This document shows, in pieces, positions 1 to 7,161 of a stretch of DNA of 11,145 nt. The notes under the pieces were generated by a model. The model saw only the letters and a program-made list of their open reading frames with translations. It had not been told where the DNA came from and did not search any database. The DNA comes from Parachlamydiaceae bacterium (GTDB taxonomy: Bacteria > Chlamydiota > Chlamydiia > Chlamydiales > Parachlamydiaceae), in the NCBI GenBank assembly GCA_030679615.1, contig JAUXSJ010000256.1, positions 1 to 11,145 of the forward strand, written 5' to 3'. Numbering within the stretch: the stretch's first letter is position 1; every line of letters begins with the position of its first letter. A program made the position numbers and the translations under genes.

Positions 1-140
1 GGCCTGAATCTATTTTGGCTATCAGGCCGGGACGGCCTGAATACCTTCTTCAGGCCCAAGGGATCGGTATTTCAAAGCAGCTAAGGTCTAAAGAAGGTAC
101 TCAGGCCGTCCCGGCCTGATAGCCAAAATAGATTCAGGCC
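1..140. repeat. Near-perfect 50-bp inverted repeat with GGCCTGA/TCAGGCC motifs
   Basis: Positions 1-50 are the reverse complement of 91-140 with one mismatch (position 41 against 100), around a 40-nt spacer. Each arm is subdivided by a 7-bp motif in alternating orientation. GGCCTGA lies at 1-7, 34-40 and 113-119. TCAGGCC lies at 22-28, 50-56, 101-107 and 134-140. Smaller nested hairpins are therefore possible, for example TCAGGCC-ggac-GGCCTGA type folds around 22-40. The GC-rich arms stand out against the AT-rich surroundings. The element starts at the window edge, so its true left boundary is unknown. It is probably a dispersed palindromic element; a role as transcription terminator or structured RNA is possible but not shown. 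Confidence 0.9.
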
Positions 141-300
141 GAGACAGCCTGCTGATTATCTTCAGATAAACATGAGTTTCACTTTCCAACCAAAGAGGCC
201 ACACTCGACCAGGACAGCCTGTTCTAATGAAGCCGTCTCCTGTGCTCAATGTCAATAAAATTTTTTTTGAAAACGTTATAAATTCTATATAAAGAATTTA
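141..300. other. Non-coding spacer with degenerate repeat-like remnants
   Basis: I see no open frame with a ribosome binding site here. Short pieces such as gacagcctg at about 144-152 and again near 212-220 resemble the GC-rich repeat motifs at 1-140, so this may be decayed repeat sequence. From about 255 the DNA becomes strongly AT-rich and leads into the promoter of the next gene. Confidence 0.4.
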
Positions 301-330
301 TTGTTAAATTTATTTAAAAAATGATATAAT
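301..330 (+). promoter_or_regulatory. Predicted sigma-70-type promoter of the 1283-residue gene
   Basis: TTGTTA at 301-306 is a good -35 element (consensus TTGACA). It is followed by an 18-bp spacer and a perfect TATAAT -10 box at 325-330. Transcription would begin near 337, leaving a leader of roughly 27 nt before the ATG at 364. This fits the major chlamydial sigma factor (sigma-66), which recognises sigma-70-like sites. Chance matches are common in such AT-rich DNA, but the exact -10 box, good spacing and position support the call. Confidence 0.55.
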
Positions 331-363
331 TTCGTTTATTAATTACTAAATAAAGAAAATTAT

Positions 364-3300
364 ATGTTTTTATTTGATTCTTGTCTTGATCTTGGTTTAG
401 AAGTTTCTAAACATTTAATGTTAGGTGGAATAACAGAAACCCTTGATAAGGTCATTTGCAAAAATAAAAACACTCCTATAATCAACTCTGTGAGCAATAT
501 CCTTGCAAAAGGGGCTGATGCAGGATGGGAAAAATTAAAAGATAAAAAAATTGGTCAAAAAAAATTACCAAATGGATTAGTAAAATCTGTTGATTGTTTT
601 AAATCTTGTTTGAAAGTTGATAAATTACTTAATAATGCTAATAGTTTAATTACTTATCCTTTCAAAAAAACAATAGACTCACAAATTATCGACTGTGAAA
701 ATGAATTAAAAAGTAGCTACGGTGATAAGTTTTCTAAAACTTCAATTCAACTCACTCAAATTCTAGTTCATGAGATTTTAAAATTAAAACTCCCTGTTTT
801 ACAAGGTCATTTAGAAAGTGTCATCAAAATAAACTTGTTGTCAATTTTTTCAAATTTGGCAACAGCTCAATTCAAAACTTTTAATGATCATAAAAACTCA
901 ATAAATAATGTTTCCGGAACAATTATTGATGCACTTATTATTCTATTAGTTCCTTTTCAAGATCGTTTAAATCAAATCGACCAATTGAATCAGAAAGAAA
1001 GATTGAAAAAATACAATGAAATTTCGATTGAAATCTATGATCATTTAATAAAATTATGCTTCCCTAAAGGAGAGGATAGTTTCATCTATCCCTTTGAATC
1101 AGGAAAAGATGCAGTATGGCTAATATTGAGTACGGGCAATTTACCGGTTGATGGAGAAATGCCTAATCAAACTGTTAATCTTAAGAATTTATTTGCTAAG
1201 CAATTTTGTAAATATTTAGATTATAGCCGTTCTTATCGGTTGGCTCAAAAAGAAAAAGACATTCTTCAAGAAAATTTGAGAGAATTCCCAATTGGCCAAT
1301 TACTAGTCCAAGGTTGTCAATCGTTGACTCAAGACATTTTAACCGAGATAAAAAATGCAATTCAAGAATTTGATTCTTTAATTTCCGAATTAAATCAGAA
1401 GGTATTTAATGGCAAATTGAATGGTGGTCAAATTGAACGACTATCTAAACGCATTAAAGAATCTAAAAATTTAACGGCAGAAAAATTATTTGATTTGTGT
1501 GATTTATTTGATCCTCTGAAGCCTGATGAAGAAAAAACTTTTCGAAAGATTTTATTAAAAGATTTTGTTTTACGGTTTGAAAAAATTAAATTGTTACCTT
1601 CTGGCATTTTAGGTGGAATATTTAAATCAAAAGCACAAAATCAGATTATTAATGAATTGAATAAAGAATTGTTTGCAGTTGATAAATCAAATCATAAAAA
1701 GAAATTAATTGAATTAATTCATAATATTAAACATTTAACTTTAAATGAAAAATTAAACCAACTCAATGGTTTGTTTAAGCCACTAGATGAAGAAGAAGAA
1801 AGAAATAAACGAATTGATATGCTAAAAGAATTCGTTAAACGCTTTGAAAACCTTCAATCTGCTTCGAGTAATATCAACGAACAATTAGTTCATTCAAATG
1901 AATTTAATAAAATAATTGATGAATTAAATAATGAATTTTTTAAAGAAGAAGAGAAAAAAATAATTGATTGTATAAAAGATCATGAACATTTAACTGAAAA
2001 ACTGTTTAAAATTAGCCTTAAAATTAAGCACATTTATTTGGAAGATGAAAAAATTGAACAGATGAATGTGTTAATCGAAACGATTCAATCTTTTATAATA
2101 TTGTCTTATTCTAATGATGGGATCACTAAAAAGATTGAAAACGATCAACTTATTAATGCATTAAATAATAAACTTTTTAATGGCGAATTGAATGTAGACC
2201 AAAAAAAAGAGTTAATGGATTGTATTCACGAACACAGACATTTAACACAAAAACTGTTTGAAATTCGATTTCTTTCTAAAGAATATTCTTTAGTAAAAAA
2301 AATTTCAGGCTTTCGTAACATAAAAAAGTATGTCAACCAACTTCAAAATCTATTAATAAGAGAACCTTCTTCTCTAGAAAATTTTCTTTTTTCATTATTG
2401 CAAAATTTTCTTCATGAAAATGATTCAGGATTTAACCATTTTTGGGAAATGACTGAAAATCATATCGATACATTCTTTTTGTATGTGACCCATCAATTTG
2501 CAAAAGAGTATGTGAATAATTTTAACGAAATTAAAAATATTTTACATGAAAAAACTCAAGTTCAAGATGTTATTGAGGAAAATTTTAATGATATCATAGA
2601 GTTCGTGGGTGGTAATGGCAATATTAATGAAGATAAATTAGAAAACAAAGATATTGAAGAACACGAAAATATAAAAAAATATAAAAAAATTTTCGATTTA
2701 ATTTTAAAACAAAAAAATAATGAAATTTTTGCTATACCTGATAAACTTCAAAAAATTATTCGAGATGAGGGTGAGCAACAAGTATTAAATCTTTCTAAAC
2801 AGTATGAAAATTACAAAAAATTTCACGCTTTAAAAAAAGACCTATCAGATGAAGTGGCACCATCCTTACCTTTTAATGAAATTATTCAAGAAACCGGAAA
2901 CATCTTGTCTTTTTTATTAAAGCAAGGCGGAAAATCGCTTTATTGTAAAAATAAAGATAATGAAATTATCGTGCTAAAAGTTATTCAGGGTGGATTAAGC
3001 CAATTTTTAGAGAACGCTAAAACAGTTTCAATTTTTAAAAAAATCCTAAGTACTCCCGAAACAGTTAATGAATTTGAACGCTTTTGTCTCGATCCTAATT
3101 ACATTGAATTATTTGGTTTTAAAACCCAAATATTTGAAATGACTCAAGAAACGATTGAAGTTAAATTGCGGTCAGCTTTGGTATCTTTTTGTAAAGAAAA
3201 AGTAGAAGCAGTTGAGAAAAAGCCAAAATTAAATTTAGAAAAAACTGATCCAAGTGAAACCGAACAAGAATTGACCTATCAGAAAGGGATTGAAAAATTA

Positions 3301-4215
3301 TTAAATCTATTCATTAAAACAAAATCCAAAGAATCAAATTCTTTAACGGGCCTTGAAGCCTTATTTGAACTTTTTCCACAAATACCAGCACCACTAATTC
3401 AAAAGCTTTGGAATTGGATGATCGAAGAATTTTCTGGATTACTTCCACAATTTTTAGATTTTTCACATGAAAGAATGGAATTCGTTTTTAGAACTTTGAA
3501 TAAAGAATTAACGAAACCCATTATCTTTGATCCTTCAAAAGGGAAATCCAAAAAAGCTGGCTCAGATAATGAGTGGAAAACGTATCATGAAAAGTTTATT
3601 CATACAAATTCGACAAAAATATTGTCAGATTTATTGGGATTGTTGAAACTTCAACCCTTAGAATCTCAAATGAATAAAATCCCAGGTTTTTCTGAATTTT
3701 CTATTAAAAATACAATTGAAGATTCTGCTTTTGGTGAGTTTGTAAGTGAGCTTTTTACAAATATAGCGAATATAGGATTAAATTTATCGATTGATGTGCT
3801 CAAAAACGAACCCACGATAAAACCTGAAGATAAAAAAACATTGGAAGATCTCCAAAAAGAGGTCATTCAAAATGGAATTCATTATCCATTTAGATTTTTA
3901 GGTGCCTTTATTGAACATGTCACAGATATATTTGGAAATACAATTTGGAATGATTTACGCCTTGTGATGTTATTTATTGGTGCATGCATCATTAAAGGAT
4001 TAGGTTACCTCTTTAAAGCTACGCATCTAGAAGATTTGTTGGTTGATTTTATTTTTAAAATGACAAAGCAATCTTTAAATAAAGCCATTGATGATTTTAA
4101 AACATCTAGTTCAGATGATAACATTCTTTATCAGTTATTAGAAATTTTTGAAGGTATTGAAAGCCATCATTTCCATCAAAAAACTGAAGAACCTTTGGTG
4201 GTAAATATTGGTTGA
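364..4215 (+). CDS. Large lysine-rich orphan protein with four degenerate internal repeats
   Basis: I do not recognise this 1283-residue protein. It is mostly helical, rich in Lys, Glu, Asn, Ile and Leu, with no convincing N-terminal signal peptide and no catalytic motif I can name. Residues about 340-650 contain four degenerate tandem units of 79-89 residues. They begin with ISELNQKVF (340), IINELNKELF (428), IIDELNNEFF (517) and LINALNNKLF (596). Each continues with a charged helix and an H-x-x-x-LT-x-KLF-like segment. A hydrophobic stretch at about 1198-1217 (LRLVMLFIGACIIKGLGYLF) could be a membrane or buried helix but contains a lysine. The start at 364 has only a weak purine-rich site (AAAGA at 352-356), but a good promoter lies upstream. 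The gene appears more AT-rich than mtaB. A lineage-specific structural or host-interaction protein is possible; this is a guess from size and composition only. Confidence 0.85.
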   Translation: MFLFDSCLDLGLEVSKHLMLGGITETLDKVICKNKNTPIINSVSNILAKGADAGWEKLKDKKIGQKKLPNGLVKSVDCFKSCLKVDKLLNNANSLITYPFKKTIDSQIIDCENELKSSYGDKFSKTSIQLTQILVHEILKLKLPVLQGHLESVIKINLLSIFSNLATAQFKTFNDHKNSINNVSGTIIDALIILLVPFQDRLNQIDQLNQKERLKKYNEISIEIYDHLIKLCFPKGEDSFIYPFESGKDAVWLILSTGNLPVDGEMPNQTVNLKNLFAKQFCKYLDYSRSYRLAQKEKDILQENLREFPIGQLLVQGCQSLTQDILTEIKNAIQEFDSLISELNQKVFNGKLNGGQIERLSKRIKESKNLTAEKLFDLCDLFDPLKPDEEKTFRKILLKDFVLRFEKIKLLPSGILGGIFKSKAQNQIINELNKELFAVDKSNHKKKLIELIHNIKHLTLNEKLNQLNGLFKPLDEEEERNKRIDMLKEFVKRFENLQSASSNINEQLVHSNEFNKIIDELNNEFFKEEEKKIIDCIKDHEHLTEKLFKISLKIKHIYLEDEKIEQMNVLIETIQSFIILSYSNDGITKKIENDQLINALNNKLFNGELNVDQKKELMDCIHEHRHLTQKLFEIRFLSKEYSLVKKISGFRNIKKYVNQLQNLLIREPSSLENFLFSLLQNFLHENDSGFNHFWEMTENHIDTFFLYVTHQFAKEYVNNFNEIKNILHEKTQVQDVIEENFNDIIEFVGGNGNINEDKLENKDIEEHENIKKYKKIFDLILKQKNNEIFAIPDKLQKIIRDEGEQQVLNLSKQYENYKKFHALKKDLSDEVAPSLPFNEIIQETGNILSFLLKQGGKSLYCKNKDNEIIVLKVIQGGLSQFLENAKTVSIFKKILSTPETVNEFERFCLDPNYIELFGFKTQIFEMTQETIEVKLRSALVSFCKEKVEAVEKKPKLNLEKTDPSETEQELTYQKGIEKLLNLFIKTKSKESNSLTGLEALFELFPQIPAPLIQKLWNWMIEEFSGLLPQFLDFSHERMEFVFRTLNKELTKPIIFDPSKGKSKKAGSDNEWKTYHEKFIHTNSTKILSDLLGLLKLQPLESQMNKIPGFSEFSIKNTIEDSAFGEFVSELFTNIANIGLNLSIDVLKNEPTIKPEDKKTLEDLQKEVIQNGIHYPFRFLGAFIEHVTDIFGNTIWNDLRLVMLFIGACIIKGLGYLFKATHLEDLLVDFIFKMTKQSLNKAIDDFKTSSSDDNILYQLLEIFEGIESHHFHQKTEEPLVVNIG

Positions 4216-4288
4216 CCTAAAGCTTTTATATAGTTCATATTAGTTATCTTTAAGTAAACGTTCAGTAGATAGCGTGAATTAAAATGCC

Positions 4289-4301
4289 GTCCTTTCAGGA
4301 C
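4289..4301. repeat. Small hairpin module A, GTCCT-ttc-AGGAC
   Basis: This perfect 5-bp stem with a 3-nt loop is preceded by AAATGCC and followed by T. The same flanks surround module B at 4365-4377. The two stems differ at two base pairs, and both differences are compensated on the opposite side. The mirror copy of this module lies in the right arm of the large palindrome. Confidence 0.75.
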
Positions 4302-4364
4302 TCAATGATTATTTTATATTTTTCCTAGGCCTCCGCTTCGCTCCGACCTAGGCTATGAAATGCC

Positions 4365-4377
4365 GGCCCGTTGGGCC
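4365..4377. repeat. Small hairpin module B, GGCCC-gtt-GGGCC
   Basis: This perfect 5-bp stem with a 3-nt loop has AAATGCC before it (4358-4364) and T after it, exactly as in module A. Relative to A, stem pair 2 changes from T-A to G-C and pair 5 from T-A to C-G, so pairing is kept. The mirror copy is in the right arm at about 4463-4475. Confidence 0.75.
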
Positions 4378-4622
4378 TGAAGGGCTTTAACCTTAAGCTG
4401 ATATTTAAAAATTTTAGACTAATATAATTTAGATTAATTTATTCTAAGAATATAACACTTCAGGCCCAACGGGCCGGCATTTCATAGCCTAGGTCGGAGC
4501 GAAGCGGAGGCCTAGGAAAAATATTAAATAATCATTGAGTCCTGAAAGGACGGCATTTTAAATCACACTACCGAACGTTTACATCTTTAAATACTTTTTC
4601 AACGATTGGATCAATTCCTTAT

Positions 4623-5900
4623 ATGGAAGAAAAAAATAAAAAATTTAAAATTGTTACCTTGGGATGTCGCACAAATCAATACGAATCTCAGGCTTTTCAA
4701 GATCAATTAAAACAACTTGGTTATACAGCTGCCCAAGACGGTGAACAAGCTGAAATTTGCATTGTTAACACTTGTACTGTGACCGAATCGGCTGACAGCA
4801 GTAGTCGACATTCAATACGTCAATTAGCTAAGGATAATCCTCATTCCAAATTACTTGTCACCGGGTGTTACGCTGAACGGAATCCCGATGCAATCAAAAG
4901 CATTGAAGGTGTCTCTCATGTGATTCCAAATGCAGAAAAAGAAAATCTTTTAGCCGCAATTTTTCCTGAAGAAAATTTACCTGAATTCACTATAAACCAT
5001 TTTGATTCCCATACCCGTGCTTTTGTAAAAGTGCAAGATGGATGCAATTCCTTTTGTACTTATTGCATTATTCCTTATGTCAGGGGTCGATCTCATTCAC
5101 GCACTGTTCCAGAAATTTTAAATGAAGTTCAAACATTAATCTCAAATGGATTTAAAGAAGTCGTTATTACAGGGATTAACGTAGGAGATTTTGATGGGGG
5201 AGTTGAAAAAGAGGAAACACCTGTCAGATTATCAGAACTGATACGATTAATCGATGCAGTTCCAGGACTTCAACGTTTACGGGTATCATCAATTGATCCA
5301 GATGAAGTGGATGACGATTTAGCAGACGCCATTTTAAATGGAAAAAACACCTGTCCTTCCATGCACATTGTTCTACAATCAGGTTCGAATGTCATTTTAA
5401 AACGGATGAATAGAAAATACACACGTCAAATGTTTTTTGAAACAGTCGATCGATTAAAAATGGCTAATCCAGATTTTACTTTTACAACAGATATTATTGT
5501 TGGCTTTCCAGGTGAAACAGACGGAGATTTTCAAGAAACACTCGAAGTCATGCGCGAAGTTAAATTTGCAAAAGTGCATATGTTTCCTTATAGTGATCGA
5601 CCGAGAACTCGCTCGATGTTAATGCCTAATAAAGTTCCTCCTCAAGTAATCAAAGAAAGAAAACAAACAGTGCTGCATTTATCTGAAAAATTAGCATTTG
5701 AATTAAGAAATTCTTTTATCGGACGAAGAATGTGGGTGTTAACAGAAAGTATGGATTCAAATTTCCCAAATGAAATTACAGGCCATACACATAATTTTTT
5801 ACCTGTACGTGTTCTTGGAGGTCATTTTGAGTCCAATCAACTCATTGAAGTTGATCTCATTGAAAATAGTGCACACGGGTTAATTGGACGACCTATTTAA
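4623..5900 (+). CDS. mtaB: MtaB-type tRNA methylthiotransferase (radical SAM)
   Basis: This 425-residue protein belongs to the MiaB/MtaB methylthiotransferase family. MtaB converts N6-threonylcarbamoyladenosine at position 37 of ANN-decoding tRNAs to its 2-methylthio form, using two [4Fe-4S] clusters and S-adenosylmethionine. The N-terminal UPF0004 domain (about 8-115) carries three candidate cluster cysteines: C15 in TLGCRTNQYE, C51 in VNTCTVTE and C82 in VTGCYAE. The radical-SAM motif CxxxCxxC is C141, C145 and C148 (DGCNSFCTYC). The barrel continues to about residue 355, with VGFPGET typical of the family, and a short TRAM-like tail follows. The CRTNQYES start and overall length favour MtaB over MiaB or RimO. 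No strong ribosome binding site precedes the ATG, but the family alignment begins just after it, so the start is probably right. The next gene follows after 10 bp, suggesting an operon. Confidence 0.93.
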   Translation: MEEKNKKFKIVTLGCRTNQYESQAFQDQLKQLGYTAAQDGEQAEICIVNTCTVTESADSSSRHSIRQLAKDNPHSKLLVTGCYAERNPDAIKSIEGVSHVIPNAEKENLLAAIFPEENLPEFTINHFDSHTRAFVKVQDGCNSFCTYCIIPYVRGRSHSRTVPEILNEVQTLISNGFKEVVITGINVGDFDGGVEKEETPVRLSELIRLIDAVPGLQRLRVSSIDPDEVDDDLADAILNGKNTCPSMHIVLQSGSNVILKRMNRKYTRQMFFETVDRLKMANPDFTFTTDIIVGFPGETDGDFQETLEVMREVKFAKVHMFPYSDRPRTRSMLMPNKVPPQVIKERKQTVLHLSEKLAFELRNSFIGRRMWVLTESMDSNFPNEITGHTHNFLPVRVLGGHFESNQLIEVDLIENSAHGLIGRPI

Positions 5901-5904
5901 AGGA
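5899..5904 (+). promoter_or_regulatory. Ribosome binding site AAAGGA of the 370-residue gene
   Basis: AAAGGA overlaps the mtaB stop codon (TAA, 5898-5900) and sits 6 nt before the ATG at 5911. It is the clearest Shine-Dalgarno sequence in the window. It fixes that start and supports co-translation with mtaB. Confidence 0.75.
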
Positions 5905-5910
5905 TAAATC

Positions 5911-7023
5911 ATGAAAATTTCTACAGTTCAATCTTTAAGACCTTTTTCGCACACACCCGGAACTTCTTTAATCCTACCAGGGTCGTTTCATCAACTAGAA
6001 ATTTTCCCCTGTTTAATTCGTGTTTATTCTTTAAGTCAGACATTCCCTGAATTGACTCAAGAAATTCATTTAGATTTAAAAGGTCCTATTCATGAATTCA
6101 CGATTTGGTGTGATTTAGAAAACGGAAAAGTCACTGTCAGAGGAAAAAGTCAACAGGGTTGGTTTCGTTATCACCTTGTAAGCTCTAAAGTGGGAAATCA
6201 CATTTTTTTAGTCCTTGATAGAGCTCCTATTGAGGGTGTAAGGGTAAAAATACGTTCTGTATGGCAATTATTACATCGTGGTGTTTTTGTTAATTTAATC
6301 TCGGAAAACAATGTTTTTGATGGTTATCAACCGCCTCAGTGTCTTGAAAAACTTTTTTTAGGAAACAATAAGGCACAAGATATAGATCTCATTAGACGAA
6401 GACTCGATTTAACAGAAATTTTTCCCTTATGGCATCGTTTAGGACAAATGATCCCTCAATTACCCGTTCGTAATAAAAATGATGATCACGGAATGTTTTC
6501 TTTGTTGAAACATTGCCAAGAGATTTTTTTTGAAAAAAAACCAGAAAAAGGAAAGCAAGAGTGGTTAAATCTTTTTCAAGCAGGGTTTGAAGGAATTTTT
6601 GTACCTCGTCTTGAAGATCATAGCCATCTGGGTTTCATAGAAGAATCTATTGCTTCCTTAAATGAAAATTCTCCTTTATATCTTCTCATTGAAGGATCAT
6701 CATTAATTCGTCAGCTATTTCTTCAAGAAGAAAAGAATCAACTTTTCATTCTTCCTCATTTATTACCCGAATTGCATTGTGGTAGACTTTTAAACATCGA
6801 TTTAAATGGATTGGGAAGAGTAAGTCTTGAATGGTCAAAAAAGACAATTCGTTGCTTAGCTTTGCATTCCGAAAAAGATCAAGAAATTGAAATCATTTTT
6901 CGTTCAAATGTACGTAGTTATCGTTTAAGAACAAGCAATAAAGATCCAGGTGAACGATTACCAACGAAGACTTCACTCATGTTAAAACAAAATTGCGATT
7001 ATTTCTTTGATAATTTTATGTAA
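5911..7023 (+). CDS. Uncharacterised 370-residue protein between mtaB and glgB
   Basis: I cannot name this family. The protein is soluble, with no signal peptide or membrane segment. The N-terminal half (about 1-130) alternates hydrophobic and polar residues as in a beta-rich domain (for example EFTIWCDLENGKVTVRGKSQQGWFRYHLV). A more helical middle follows, with LIRRRLDLTEIFPLWHRLGQMIPQLP at about 158-185. The C-terminal part (about 285-355: GRLLNIDLNGLGRVSLEWSK, then IRCLALHS) again looks like a beta-sandwich and loosely recalls the accessory domains of some sugar-active enzymes; that resemblance is weak. The ATG has a good ribosome binding site and lies 10 bp after mtaB. From memory, Chlamydia also has an uncharacterised gene beside glgB, so a link to glycogen metabolism is conceivable but unproven. 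Confidence 0.85.
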   Translation: MKISTVQSLRPFSHTPGTSLILPGSFHQLEIFPCLIRVYSLSQTFPELTQEIHLDLKGPIHEFTIWCDLENGKVTVRGKSQQGWFRYHLVSSKVGNHIFLVLDRAPIEGVRVKIRSVWQLLHRGVFVNLISENNVFDGYQPPQCLEKLFLGNNKAQDIDLIRRRLDLTEIFPLWHRLGQMIPQLPVRNKNDDHGMFSLLKHCQEIFFEKKPEKGKQEWLNLFQAGFEGIFVPRLEDHSHLGFIEESIASLNENSPLYLLIEGSSLIRQLFLQEEKNQLFILPHLLPELHCGRLLNIDLNGLGRVSLEWSKKTIRCLALHSEKDQEIEIIFRSNVRSYRLRTSNKDPGERLPTKTSLMLKQNCDYFFDNFM

Positions 7024-7065
7024 TTCCTTAAGATCATCCTTCTAGAACTTTTAAATGCTAATGTT

Positions 7066-7124
7066 CGAATAGCACTACAGAATAGTCAGTCCGGCTCGTC
7101 CTGGCTACTCTGTGTTGCGATTCG
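7066..7124. repeat. Imperfect 24-bp hairpin in the spacer before glgB
   Basis: Positions 7066-7089 match the reverse complement of 7101-7124 at 19 of 24 bases around an 11-nt loop (7090-7100). The inner 13 bp (acagaatagtcag against ctggctactctgt) has only two mismatches, both wobble-compatible on one strand or the other. No T-run follows, so it is not a classical terminator. It lies about 38 bp before the glgB start and could be a decayed palindromic repeat or a structured leader. Confidence 0.7.
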
Positions 7125-7161
7125 ATGTAGACTATTAAACAATTATATCAATGATGATCAT

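Larger units (their letters stand above)
4254..4583. repeat. Very large intergenic palindrome (103-bp arms, 75-nt loop)
   Basis: Positions 4280-4382 are the reverse complement of 4458-4560 with one mismatch that I can find, around a loop of 75 nt (4383-4457). The similarity continues outward less perfectly: GTAAACGTTC at 4254-4263 pairs with GAACGTTTAC at 4573-4582. The arms hold three modules: a small hairpin GTCCT-ttc-AGGAC (4289-4301), a CCTAGG-bounded block (4324-4352) and a second small hairpin GGCCC-gtt-GGGCC (4365-4377). The element fills most of the gap between the 1283-residue gene and mtaB. It has no open frame of note. It resembles palindromic dispersed repeats I associate with environmental chlamydiae and related phyla; that link is from memory. 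RNA from it would form a very long duplex, which could terminate transcription or be cut by RNase III. Confidence 0.93.

Noticed and set aside
1..140. CRISPR array suggested by the repeated 7-bp motif
   Set aside because: The motif is short, alternates in orientation and forms one inverted repeat; there are no regular repeats with unique spacers and no cas genes.
3666..3866. Minus-strand frame of 66 codons
   Set aside because: It lies wholly inside the 1283-residue gene, has no ribosome binding site, and its composition is that of antisense to a lysine/glutamate-rich gene.
4280..4560. tRNA or rRNA gene because of the GC-rich, structured sequence
   Set aside because: The fold is a simple long duplex without cloverleaf arms, an anticodon loop or conserved rRNA segments.
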